From Rhynchopus sp. YZ270_cl-10 (taxonomy: Eukaryota > Euglenozoa > Diplonemea > Diplonemida > Diplonemidae): a DNA stretch of 64,000 nucleotides. The stretch is taken from contig OZ037870.1 in the NCBI GenBank assembly GCA_964035575.1, forward strand, positions 744,001 through 808,000, written 5' to 3'. Below the pieces are notes generated by a model. The model searched no databases, was not told the DNA's origin, and worked only from the letters and a program-made list of their open reading frames with translations. Shown piece by piece: positions 32,164 to 44,188 of the stretch (position 1 is the first letter of the stretch; each line of letters opens with the position of its first letter). The translations under genes were made by a program, and so were the position numbers.

Positions 32164-32250
32164 GCCTGTCGGACCCCAGGGTCCGGCAGTCGGACTCAGG
32201 GGTCCGACTGTCGGACCCCCTCGGACTCCGACAAAAGGGTCCGACATTTC
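32164..32250. repeat. GTCCGAC/GTCGGAC palindrome cluster, right
   Basis: Same palindromic units as 27389-27480. Here they follow the GTAC-core array, whereas on the left they precede it, which gives a mirror arrangement. Confidence 0.75.
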
Positions 32251-32768
32251 CAGGACAGACTGCACCGTGCAGGTAGCTACGTAGCCTTCAGGGAGGCAAT
32301 CGTGTGCTAATACAGAAAGTATCAGTCAAGGCTGTCCTTACAGACGCATGCCAAAGCGGCCGCCACATGGGTGTGGACTTTAGATTGAAGTTTCATCATT
32401 GTACTAGCCCAGGGAGGGTTCCCGGCTACCGGCGAGGTCTCTTCCAATCCGTTCCCTAGTTTCCTAGGGGGGCCTCCTTGGCTTCACTGGCTAGGGCTCT
32501 GCAGGTCCCTCCACACATGTTGTGTGCCTGCCTTCAGCACCCAGGGTAGCATACCCAGCACCTTTTACCCTCAGGTCAGACCTTCATAGAGTTTCAGGAG
32601 GAGTGCCACAAAAGGGCCCCCGGATGCAATTTAACGTCCAGCCCAGGACCGCATTTTTCTCATCCACACTTTCCCCTTTCTCCCCTTACCACCACCCTCT
32701 CAGTACACTAAATGCCACCCACTGCGAAATAGGAGGGGTTCCTTCCCCCCTTGTCTTTTCCCCCCTCC
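32251..32768. other. Spacer upstream of large hypothetical gene
   Basis: C/T-rich toward the start codon. No gene or clear repeat seen. Confidence 0.45.
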
Positions 32769-34997
32769 ATGAGTGTGCTTACCCCTTCATCGTTGATCAC
32801 AGTTCTTGTGAAGAATGTGGGGGGCATAAGAGGGCGGCATCAGGTGGGTGCAACTCATTTGGGGTCGTTACTGAGGGCGAGATATTATGATGAGTGGGCG
32901 TACGATATGCAGGTCGTGTCTGGGTTGTCGGCTTATGTGAATGTGACGTTGGTTCGGCCGAGGAAGAGGGAATGGGTGGACAATTTTGCGGCGCTGGATG
33001 TCAGTGCGTTGATGGCAGCGTTTGCTAGTGCGGAGGAGAAGTGCAAGGTGTTGACACTGCAGCATCTGGTGTGGCATCTACGCCGTTTGGATGGCGCTGC
33101 AGAGAAGGATCTCATCGAGAACACCCGGCCTCCAGAGATCTCGAAGAGCACACACAGCATGGTCCCTCCCGATGCTGCCCGGGTAAGCGGTGGGCTGCGC
33201 CAATCCTTTCTTGGGTGCGATGTGGGGTTTTTCAGTTTGCTGCTGCAGACCGTGAAGAAGGTACTGCCTCGAGCACTGCGCTTTGTGACCACGCGGTTGC
33301 GCAGTGAGGCCCGCGCCAGGCAGGCCCTCTTTGTGCACCTAGTGGACATTGTTTTCCATGTGTGCCACATCTTCACCTCAGCGAGGCACGGCCACTATGC
33401 GATCGAGCTGGCAGCATGGTTTGATGAGTGTCGCTTGCGGTACGATGAGTTTGCTTCCCTCAGCATTTCAGGTGTGACGTTAAGTGTCCTGCAGGCGTTG
33501 ACATTAATGGGTGTGTCAAAACAGGGTCTTTCCGAAGGAGGAAGAAAGCGTTTTGGCGACACTGTCCACGCCGCGCTGAAGGACTGCGGTGAAGGCGTAT
33601 CGATCTTTGTCCACCAGGCACGCTTTCTGATGCAGCGCCTTCGGGTTTGCGCTACGTCTGGTGCGATAAGCTTTCCCTCAGCTCCGATGTTTCTCTCTCG
33701 TCCATTAGGCAGAGAAGAGAACACTTCGGGGTGGGCGATTTTTCATATTGCAACGGTTCTAATTGAAGCCAAGCTTTTGGACAACAAAGAAGGGGTTGCC
33801 AAGGTGTCGAGAGATGTGGAGGCGGCAACGGTGATGTGCTTTCTTGGGGCATTTATCAGACGAAACGAAGCAGTGTTTGTGAAGAACCGTCCGCAGCAGC
33901 TTTGCGCCGCGATCACCATTTTTTTAAAAAACCTCGTAAACGGTATGTACGCAGCCTTCCTGCACGACCCGCAGAGCCACCTTGCTGTGTTCCCTGGAAT
34001 GCGCAATGCGGCATACGACGAGACACGGTACCTCACCTCCCTGCTCCTTCAACACGGAGGTGGAGGTCTGTACGCCGAACCCCTCATCACCAAAGCCCTG
34101 GAACACTTCTCCAGCAAAGTCTTCTGGGACGGCAACCACTCTGACCCTTATTCCCTCCCGTCCTCCTACGAGCTCATACGACGTGCCGCGGAATTCCCCG
34201 AACGCAACCCTCTCTCCTTCGACGCCTGGTGCAACGCAGCACAGAGCCTCCTCATCATGGACGCCTCCGTCCTCTCACACTACTTCACTACACGCAACGA
34301 TCTCCCAAATTTCTTTACGACACGCGGTGCCTCGGTGCTTATCACCTACAGTACGTTAAGGCATATCAAGGAGGAGGCCAAGCCGGAGGTACGGGATGCC
34401 ATCTTGCAGCACCTTGCGAGACATCCGGAGCAACACCAGAATGTGTTCTTTCGCATTATGACGGCAGCGGAGGAGTTGCTGTTCTTGAAGAACATTCCCG
34501 ACAATGAAAGAAGCGCTTCTACAGAGATGGCAGGGAGGTTGGCGGGGGCAGGGCATAGTGTACGTCTGCTTACAATGCGTTTGGCTCCTTTGGGTGTACC
34601 GGATGTTGCGTCATTGGTAGAAATGCCGCTTGAAGAGAAGGCAGAGATAGATGAGGATATGTTGTTCACAAACCCACGCCCTTCATCAGCATTGGTGCGT
34701 AGTAGTGAAAAGGGGTGGGACCACGTCGAAGTGTTCCCATCAATGACACCAAAAGATCCCTGGATCTTTGACTGTCTGTACACAGCAGAAAAGGTTGACC
34801 TCATGTCGCGTCTCCACAATGATGCACCAGATGCATCAAAACTCGATTGGATGATCCGTCAGTACTCAAGGGAAGGGGATAAAATACTGAAAACACCGCT
34901 TGCCACCTTAGGATTGATAGGAAGGACTCCATACAAGCTTTTGTGGGATAATCCGGCACCGCGTTGGGCGCTTGACACTCATAAACCAATAAAATAG
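32769..34997 (+). CDS. Large helical protein of unknown function
   Basis: This intron-free gene encodes 742 residues. I do not recognise a family. The protein is predicted largely helical, with Leu/Ala-rich amphipathic stretches, no clear membrane spans and no zinc or nucleotide motifs. The first 30 residues lack acidic residues, are rich in Ser, Thr, Val and Arg and could be a mitochondrial presequence. A helical-repeat organelle protein is one possibility, but this is a guess. The start is the first ATG in the open frame. Codon use switches: G/T-ending through most of the first half, C-ending at about 34000-34340, then G/T-ending again. Flanking DNA upstream is repeat-rich and downstream is quiet. 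Confidence 0.72.
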   Translation: MSVLTPSSLITVLVKNVGGIRGRHQVGATHLGSLLRARYYDEWAYDMQVVSGLSAYVNVTLVRPRKREWVDNFAALDVSALMAAFASAEEKCKVLTLQHLVWHLRRLDGAAEKDLIENTRPPEISKSTHSMVPPDAARVSGGLRQSFLGCDVGFFSLLLQTVKKVLPRALRFVTTRLRSEARARQALFVHLVDIVFHVCHIFTSARHGHYAIELAAWFDECRLRYDEFASLSISGVTLSVLQALTLMGVSKQGLSEGGRKRFGDTVHAALKDCGEGVSIFVHQARFLMQRLRVCATSGAISFPSAPMFLSRPLGREENTSGWAIFHIATVLIEAKLLDNKEGVAKVSRDVEAATVMCFLGAFIRRNEAVFVKNRPQQLCAAITIFLKNLVNGMYAAFLHDPQSHLAVFPGMRNAAYDETRYLTSLLLQHGGGGLYAEPLITKALEHFSSKVFWDGNHSDPYSLPSSYELIRRAAEFPERNPLSFDAWCNAAQSLLIMDASVLSHYFTTRNDLPNFFTTRGASVLITYSTLRHIKEEAKPEVRDAILQHLARHPEQHQNVFFRIMTAAEELLFLKNIPDNERSASTEMAGRLAGAGHSVRLLTMRLAPLGVPDVASLVEMPLEEKAEIDEDMLFTNPRPSSALVRSSEKGWDHVEVFPSMTPKDPWIFDCLYTAEKVDLMSRLHNDAPDASKLDWMIRQYSREGDKILKTPLATLGLIGRTPYKLLWDNPAPRWALDTHKPIK

Positions 34998-35498
34998 GAT
35001 GTGCAAAGGTTGTAATGTAGAAAATGCGCATATGAAGAACCAAAGTGATAGTGAATGCCCGAATGGCAGTCCACTAAACAGATTATTCAGGGTTCTCCGC
35101 TCCCTAAAATTTTGAAGATTATCATCAAAAAAAGGGGGGGTAAAAGGGGGGCGGCAAGGTTGGCGCTGATGTGCAACTATGCTTTCGCCCCCAAGACACC
35201 ATTCCCCTTTTTTTTTTGTCTCCTTGTGAAGTCTACGTAATTTAATACAGATTTTGTTATTCTTAGCCTTATAATCTTCTTAGGTACACAGTCAATGAGA
35301 GGGCTTTTTGTATTTTCAAGTCAACTTTTTTTTTTGGAGGTTCCTTTTGTGGTGTTACGAACAGAGGGTAAATCAGAACTGAATTGATTTTTTTCTTTTT
35401 CTTTTGTTTCCTCTTTGCAGTGCACTATGCACTGTGCACTACACGACCCATATGTGCACCATCTATCCCTTTAGGCTCATCTACAATAACTCAATAAA
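34998..35498. other. Intergenic, unknown gene to mtHsp70
   Basis: It holds a type D cassette (35283-35325) and a GTGCAC-rich stretch ending about 40 bp before the Hsp70 start. These could be a 5' UTR intron with its acceptor. Confidence 0.5.
35283..35325 (+). repeat. Type D cassette upstream of mtHsp70
   Basis: GTACACAGTCAATGAGAGGG is followed by CTTTTTGTATTTTCAAGTCAA. It matches enolase intron 1 (42599-42635) and 63501-63540. Confidence 0.65.
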
Positions 35499-38021
35499 AT
35501 GAAGCGTTTCGGTCAGAGTGTGGCAAGAAGCTCGGCAGTGGCCGCAAGGCGTTGCGCGAGCGAAACCGTCATTGGAATCGACTTGGGAACCACCAACTCC
35601 TGCGTGGCGTACCTGGTATGTCACCCCACGACCTCCGAGCATTTTCCCCCCCTGTCCCCCTTGGTGCCACGGCAATTCGCTTTATTTGTGGTAACTGTGT
35701 GCATGCCAATGAAGTGCTCTCTGGGGTTCGATCCCCCGCAGAGAACCTCCGCCGATTAACGGTGAGCCGTTTGCGCTTTATGCTTCTTTATTTCACGCCA
35801 TTGATAGCGAAAACTTCGTGATATTCTGGCACGCTGGAGGTGAGTACACATGCGAGGCTTATTTCACCACTTACACCACACCACGCCCCCAGGCCAACGA
35901 GAAGCTGACCGTCTGCGAGAACGCCGAGGGCGCACGCACGACCCCCTCCGTGGTGGCAGTGGCGAAGGACAAGACCCTTCTTGTCGGAGGCCCTGCGCGC
36001 CGCCAGGCCGTGACCAACCCAGCCAACACCTTCTACGCTGTGAAGCGTCTTATTGGACGCCGCAGTGGCGACGACAGCATCAAGCGCGCAACCGAGGTAT
36101 GCCACACCCTGTATAGTTTTGTCCGATGTTTTTTCAAAGGGCGTTGTGGAGATGGGTAGAGGCCTGTTCGTCTTTCGCTCAAAATTAACCATTTGACCCG
36201 CAAACTCGCAAAACTTTTGATACCCCCTTTCTACAGTCTGTGCCGTACAAGATTGTCCCTGCTGACAACGGTGATGCATGGGTGGCGGACACCCACGGGG
36301 CAAAGTACTCCCCCTCCGTGATCGCGTCGCACGTTCTGATGAAGATGAAGGAGACCGCCGAGCAGCAGCTTGGAAACTCCGTGAAGCGCGCAGTCGTGAC
36401 TGTGCCTGCGTACTTCAACGACCAGCAGCGTATGGCGACGAAGGACGCGGGTCGCATTGCCGGGCTTGACATTGCACGTATCATCAACGAGCCGACTGCG
36501 GCAGCGCTTGCGTACGGAATGGAGAAGGAGGGCGACAACACGATCGCTGTCTTCGACCTGGGTGGTGGCACCTTCGATATCTCGATTCTCGACATGCGTG
36601 GAGGAGTCTTCCAGGTGAAGGCCACCAACGGTGACACCTTCCTTGGAGGTGAGGACGTCGACGAGGCGCTGCTTGCGCGCTTCATCACCTCCTTCAAGGA
36701 AAAGGAGGGCATCGACCTGAAGGGCAACATCGTCGCCATCCAGCGTCTCCGTGAGGCCTCCGAGAAGGCCAAGAAGGAGCTCGACCACACCACCACCACC
36801 TCTGTCGAGATCCCCTACATCACCGTCAAGGAGGGTGAGCCCAAGCATTTTGAGTACGAGCTCTCGCGTGACGAGTTTGAGTCGATCACCGACTCGCTCA
36901 TCCAGCGTTGTGTGGAGCCCTGCCGCACGGCCATGCGTGACGCAGGATACAAGACCTCTGAGATCACCCAGGTCATCCTCGTCGGAGGAATGACCCGTAC
37001 CCCTAAGGTCATCGATACCGTGCGCCGTATGTTCAAGAAGGAGCCCCACCGTGGTGTCAACCCCGATGAGGTCGTCGCCATGGGTGCCGCCATCCAGGGT
37101 TCCATCCTCACTGGAGAGACCAAGGGGCTTGTTCTTGTCGATGTGACCCCGTTGTCCCTCGGTACCGAGATTGTGGGAGGAATCTTCTCGCGCATCATCA
37201 AGAAGAACACCCCCATCCCGTGCAAGGAGAGCGGAACCTTCACGACCCACGAGGACAACACGACCTCGATCAACATCAAGGTGCTTCAGGGTGAGAGAGA
37301 GCTTGCTGCGCACAACAAGCTGCTCGGAGAGTTCGTCATGCCCAACCTCCCGCCTCTGCCACGTGGTGTGCCCCAGATCGAGATCACATACGAGATCGAC
37401 GCCAACGGTATCATCAACGTCACTGCGATGGACAAGGTCACCAAGAAGACAGTCAACATCCAGGTGCAGTCCCGTGGTGGGCTCTCTGACGACGAGATCG
37501 AGCGCATGATCAACGAGGCCGAGATGAACAAAACAAAGGACGCAGAGCAGAAGCTCATTGTGGAGGAGCGCAACACCGCTGAGGGCCTCATCCGCTCCAC
37601 ACGCAGCTACGTCGAAGGGTCCGACGCGGCAGCAGAACTCAAGAAGGAGGTCAACACCGCAATCGACGAGCTCGAGGTATGCTATTCTGTCCATCTTTTC
37701 ATTTCCCCCCCCTTTATTAACGGGAAGCTTCGTGGCACCCTACGACTCCTACTTTTCTTGCATGAAGCAATATCTACTCAAGAACGACTTACTGTCTACA
37801 ACCTTCAGGGCAACTTTGAGTACAACCCTACCTCGATAGGTAATTTCCACACCACATATGGACAATACTTCCAATGAACTAACCTACCCACTTTTGCTTT
37901 CAAACAACCCACTTTACAGGCGGCAATGGCATCCGACGACGTTTCCCTTGACAAGCTGAAGGAGCTCTCCAAGAAGGTGACCGACCTCTCCGGAAAGGTG
38001 TACTCCGCGGGCTCGGCATAA
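35499..38021 (+). CDS. Mitochondrial Hsp70 (DnaK type)
   Basis: Exons 35499-35615, 35893-36096, 36237-37676 and 37920-38021 give 620 residues. This is the matrix chaperone that drives protein import, folding and Fe-S assembly with Hsp40 and GrpE partners. The first ~20 residues (basic, Ser/Ala-rich, no acid) form a matrix presequence. [15 protein letters not shown] opens the ATPase domain. [13 protein letters not shown] and [11 protein letters not shown] complete the phosphate and adenosine signatures. The substrate domain runs from about residue 400. The short C-terminus ends AGSA and lacks the EEVD of cytosolic forms, as expected. It is somewhat short compared with typical ~640-660 residue family members. 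Intron 1 carries a type B cassette (35745-35783). Confidence 0.95.
35745..35783 (+). repeat. Type B cassette in mtHsp70 intron 1
   Basis: CCTCCGCCGATTAACGGTGA is followed by GCCGTTTGCGCTTT. It lies in the 3' half of the intron. Confidence 0.7.
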
Positions 38022-39316
38022 GTGCATTATTCTTCCCCCTTTTTTTGCCCCCCTTTCCCGAAAACTTGAAGGATATTCTTTTAAGATTTTCTTTTGTTCT
38101 ATCAGCCGTTGCCGGCAGGAAGGCCACCTTTTTTTTTGGTCCGGTCGTCCCCCCCCAGTTTTGCGAAAGCATCACTCAAACTTTGATGGTCTTTGCGTTA
38201 TTTTTTTTTTTTTGTTCATCTCTCTGCCCCAATCCTTCCCTATTTCCCGCAAAGGCAGCATCTGCCTTTGCTCTAGCTTAATTGATTTATCGGATTCGTA
38301 AGAAGAAGACAAGTACATTCCCCCAAAACCTGAGGCAACCAAAAATACCTTTCTGTTGTACATTAAAGGGGCCAGAATTTCGGCCAGAATTGAAGAAAAA
38401 AAACCCTGCTTTTTTTCATTACAACAATAAGGGTTCGGTAAAAGAGAGGACAGCAAAAAAAAAGGGGGGGGAGTGCTTTTTTTGTAATCTGTGGGTGTGT
38501 TCCTCTTATATTTCTGTTGTTTTGGTGATTGATCACGCGAAGTTTCCCATCACTTCTTTGCAATGTTTTTTTTTCAGATCAAAAAGGAAAAACGCTGTAT
38601 TTTTTTTGAGAAAACGACTTTTTCTGGTAAAAAAAATAACTCTTTTTTTTTTGAGAAGCAGAGAGTCTTTGTTGCATGATTGTTACATTTTCCTGTTTTC
38701 ACTGCTTCCATTCTTTTTTCTTTGTTTTTGGGTGACTTAAGCACTGCGAGACCTATAGGTTCATCTTACCGATACATTTTTTTTCTTCCTCTTCTTTTGT
38801 TTTATTCCTTTTCCTCTCGCACATTTTGCTTGCTTATACCACTGGGAACAGCTGACTCATCTGATGGTGCTCAGACTGGACTCATCGTTCACATAAAACG
38901 GGCAAAAGCAAAAAACCACACCATCGGGATTGTGTCACTTTTTTGATCAGAAATAGGGGAGTTTTTTGAGGTCTGAAGGAAAGGAAATTTTAGTGTGAAA
39001 CAAAACAAAACAAAACAAAATACAGCAGTAACAAATAACGTTATGAAAAAGGATGGTCAATAAACAAGAAGACAAGAACGAAAAGGAAAAAGAAAAAAAA
39101 ATGGATGTCGTTCCCCCCTTTTCTTTCCTAGTAGCCATTTGGACCTGAAACAACCCCTCCCTGTTTTCTTGGATCACTGCAGATGGTGTGTAGAGAGGAG
39201 GTGCACATTCATCTTGCAAAAGCAACCTTTGTTCCATTCACTCAAACATCCCCCATCCACTCAGGATACCGACACCCTGCTTCTCCCACCGCCCCCTCTC
39301 AGACAGTGACCACACA
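38022..39316. other. Intergenic, mtHsp70 to WD40-like gene
   Basis: T- and A-rich DNA with a type A cassette (38731-38775: GGTGACTTAAGCACTGCG then TTCATCTTACCGATAC) and a second CATCTTGCAAAA site near 39210. The T module (about 39130-39167, containing CCATTTGGACCTGAAAC) is shared with 41351-41392. A 5' UTR intron of the next gene would explain the cassettes. Confidence 0.5.
38731..38775 (+). repeat. Type A cassette, intergenic
   Basis: The hairpin arm is weaker here (CTTAAGC..CTATAGG) but the TTCATCTTAC core is intact. Confidence 0.55.
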
Positions 39317-40558
39317 ATGGAGATATGGTTTGAATGCACAACATCTGGACAACGCTGTGCTGCAGAGGTGGGGGAGAGTTGCAGTGCTGCAGATCTGCAG
39401 GAGCGTGCTGTTGCGGTGTTGTACCCACAGAGCGTGGTGTCGGCCGAGGCAGTGGGGCTGTGTGTGGATGGTGCTGATGGTGAGGTGCTGGCACCGGAGG
39501 TTCTGATTGCCCACACCGCACTGTGCGCAGGCGGGACTGTCCATGTGAGCAGACGGAAGCAGGTTGCGGGCAGCAGTAGTGGTGTGTGGGTGCCGAAGCG
39601 CTATACTGCAAGATCCTACATCGGAGACGTATGTGAGGACACACTCGTAATGGGTGGCGAACACGCCGTCACCATCAATCTCACCACCACCAAGGTCACA
39701 CCTCTCCCTCCCATAGGCGGACCTATGTGCAAGGTGGTTCTCATGTCACACCACATCGTGTATTGCAGTTCACTGAGCAGTGCTGTGTACTTTAGACTGC
39801 GGGACAGCGGTGCAGAGGTTGTGGTCCGTATGGCAGACACGGTTGAGAGGCTTGTGGCCATGCGGGTCACCGAGGAGGCGCTGATTGGGACCAGTAAGCA
39901 TATCGTACAGTGCTCCTGCGAGGGGGTGAAGATGCGTACCTTTGATTTCTCTGGGTACTCCTTTGCAGTGTCACCCTGCGAGACTCTGTTGCTGACCAAC
40001 CAATCAAGCGCCAACACGCCGGCTGTTGTGGTGTACCGTCTGGACACCCCTGAGCTCCGTGAGGTGCACCGTGTGGACACAGGGATGGGTTTGTCGTTCG
40101 TTGTGATGCCGTCGTTTTCGCCCGACGCAAGCCTCGCAGTGTTGAGCTGTGGCGACAACCACACCGTCCGCACCATTGACATCGTCTCTGGGAAGGCCCT
40201 CTGCACACTGCCCAATGGAGGGCACCCTGTGAAAGGTGCCTGCTTCAGTGCGTGCTCGCGATACCTCTTCACGTCCTCTCAAGGGGGTCTGCAGCAGTGG
40301 GACGCACGCAGTGGAGCCCCCATGGGACACACCCACGAGGAAATAGCGTGGTCTTTGCATGCCTCGTCAGACGGGTGCAGGCTGGTCGCTGTCAGAAGCG
40401 GCATCTCGGTGCTCGACATTGCTGCCATCAACATGCAGGTGTCAGAAAACGACGCCCTGCAACATGGTCCTCCTCGTTCCCGTCCCCTTCCCCTTCCCTT
40501 GAAAGGGAAAGCTGTTGTGGCAACGAAGTCACGCTGCAGTGGGTGTGTGTGTTCGTGA
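39317..40558 (+). CDS. WD40/beta-propeller-like protein
   Basis: This intron-free gene encodes 413 residues. Residues 1-80 resemble a ubiquitin-like or PB1-like beta-rich start (MEIWFECTTSGQRC...), which is weakly supported. From about 95 on there are repeated four-strand blades with phrases like FSPDASLAVLSCGDNHTVRTID and FSACSRYLFTSSQGGLQQWD that mark WD40 repeats. The C-terminus is Pro/Lys-rich and low complexity. No signal peptide or membrane segment. A scaffold role is the default inference; no complex can be named. Confidence 0.75.
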   Translation: MEIWFECTTSGQRCAAEVGESCSAADLQERAVAVLYPQSVVSAEAVGLCVDGADGEVLAPEVLIAHTALCAGGTVHVSRRKQVAGSSSGVWVPKRYTARSYIGDVCEDTLVMGGEHAVTINLTTTKVTPLPPIGGPMCKVVLMSHHIVYCSSLSSAVYFRLRDSGAEVVVRMADTVERLVAMRVTEEALIGTSKHIVQCSCEGVKMRTFDFSGYSFAVSPCETLLLTNQSSANTPAVVVYRLDTPELREVHRVDTGMGLSFVVMPSFSPDASLAVLSCGDNHTVRTIDIVSGKALCTLPNGGHPVKGACFSACSRYLFTSSQGGLQQWDARSGAPMGHTHEEIAWSLHASSDGCRLVAVRSGISVLDIAAINMQVSENDALQHGPPRSRPLPLPLKGKAVVATKSRCSGCVCS

Positions 40559-41425
40559 AGGGAAAGGTGTGGCGACATTGCTGGAGGCACGCTGCCACGT
40601 GAGTGGAGAAGGAAAGGAATGTTTGAAAATGCGTTCTGGCTTGTTCCTGTGCAGCGTTTTTGGGGTTATGTGTGTGTTTTGAACATCAGTTTTTGGCCGC
40701 CTTGCTTTTCTAAATGAGGCGAGGTGTATCGTTGAACGTCGTTGTGTGCTGTCTTCTTTGAGTGGAAAGTATATGAAATTGAGTACATCACTTCTCTCAT
40801 CATATCCTGAAGTCAGTTTCTAATATTCTTCTCGAACTTTTCGCACAAGAAAGATGTATCCACTGTGGTACAGAGATCTCCAGCGGGAAAATCGAGACCT
40901 CGAAAACAAATTTTGAAACTCTCGAAATTACATTTCACATTTAGTCAAAAAAAAAAAAAAAAAACACCCAAAACCACATCTCGCTCGCACAAAAATATTC
41001 ATACCCGTGTTTGTGCGTTTTATTGCATCTTGCTTTCCTCTTTTTGAGGTGACCAAGCACAGAGAGGGGCTTAGGTTCATCTCAACTCGTGTGTTACCCC
41101 TTCTCTTAAACGTGCAAAGCAAAGGCTTCGGTAAGGCTGCTCACGCAACCAAAGGATGTTGCAGCCATCCTATCTTCTCTCATGGGTCTTGCGGCAGCAC
41201 GGTGCGTCTTTGTTTCAGTCGGGTGTGCACAACGTGCACATTACCTTTCGTTCACAGTAAGTTACCCACCAAGGTGGGTATGGGGTCGGAGAACGGTCTC
41301 GTGTTCTATGTACACCAATGCAAAAGAAAGGAAAAGAAAACCCCACCCCTTCCTAGTAACCATTTGGACCTCAAACAACCCCTCCCTGAACGGTCAGTTC
41401 CGCTCATCTATGTTTGTGTGCAGTC
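40559..41425. other. Intergenic upstream of enolase repeats
   Basis: It contains a type A cassette at 41047-41088 (GGTGACCAAGCACAGAGAGG), a TACCCACCAAGGTGGGTA hairpin near 41263-41280 and the T module. No gene seen. Confidence 0.5.
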
Positions 41426-41581
41426 TTTTCTGAGAGTGATTTTGTTGTGAGTTTTTGGCGCATGATCGACACTTTGACGAACGACGTCCCGCAACACTGC
41501 AGACTGCAGGACATCTTGACGCCCGCTAATCACGGGAATCATGGAGACACATACGTTCGCCGTCTGAGCCACTCACACAAC
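41426..41581 (+). repeat. P element copy 4
   Basis: Near-identical to the other copies. It lies 745 bp before enolase and is followed by the Q module. Confidence 0.85.
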
Positions 41582-41594
41582 GCACAACCTCCGT

Positions 41595-41970
41595 TTTTGG
41601 ACCACCGCCGTTTCAACCGCTTGATGACATCTTCCGTGACTCACAGCGGCGGGGTTGTGTGGGAGAGATTCTGAGAACACTTTTTTTTCACCTGAAAACA
41701 GCCACATCACAGTGATGCAATATAGTTTAATTAACCAACCTAGTCGGGCACCTCGTAACTGTCCGCTGATGACAACTTTTCCTCCATCTGGAGCCTGAGT
41801 ACGTTTCCTTGAGGAGCACCGTGTTCTGTGCGGTTCATGATGACTACACATCAAACAAGCATATATCCGACAGCTCTTTTTTGCTGTGTGAAGATGCAAC
41901 ATAGCGTTGGCTCGCTCTTTCTGAATCACAACACAAGGCACCTTCAGACCCTCTGCAGATGAGCAGACTC
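41595..41970 (+). repeat. Q module copy 2
   Basis: Matches 16872-17250. It runs into the R module (about 41960-42048) found also at 1508-1610 and 21410-21518. Confidence 0.8.
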
Positions 41971-42048
41971 TAGGAAATGCTCTCTGCCTCTTGTGGCCTG
42001 CAGCATGCCGAGTTCCTGCGAGAGACATCCTTTCCCTTTTCCTTACCT

Positions 42049-42205
42049 CTTTTCTGAGAGTGATTTTGTTGTGAGTTTTTGGCGCGTGATCGACACTTTG
42101 ACGAACGACGTCCCGCAACACTGCAGACTGCAGGACATCTTGACGCCCGCTAATCACGGGAATCATGGAGACACATACGTTCGCCGTCTGAGCCACTCAC
42201 ACAAC
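42049..42205 (+). repeat. P element copy 5, upstream of enolase
   Basis: It ends 120 bp before the enolase start and is followed by the S module (42207-42258) also seen at 16700-16750. Confidence 0.85.
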
Positions 42206-42325
42206 TCACAACAGAAGACACCTGCAGCCTCAGTCCTCTCTTTTCCCTTCGGATGATGATTACTTGATGGTTTCGTTACGCCACCTTCCACAAACAGAGC
42301 CTTTCACACCAACTACAACCAAACA

Positions 42326-44188
<1,863 letters not shown>

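Noticed and set aside
32169-32250. GTCCGAC palindromes as a transcription terminator
   Set aside because: Not placed after any gene and repeated within one region in both orientations; more like repeat DNA.
35720-35740. GGGGTTCGATCCCC in Hsp70 intron 1 resembles a tRNA B box
   Set aside because: No A box, acceptor stem or anticodon arm can be fitted upstream; it lies beside a type B intron cassette.
36231-37694. 487-codon open frame antisense to mtHsp70
   Set aside because: Shadow of a strongly biased coding exon; its peptide has no domain and mirrors Hsp70 codon use.
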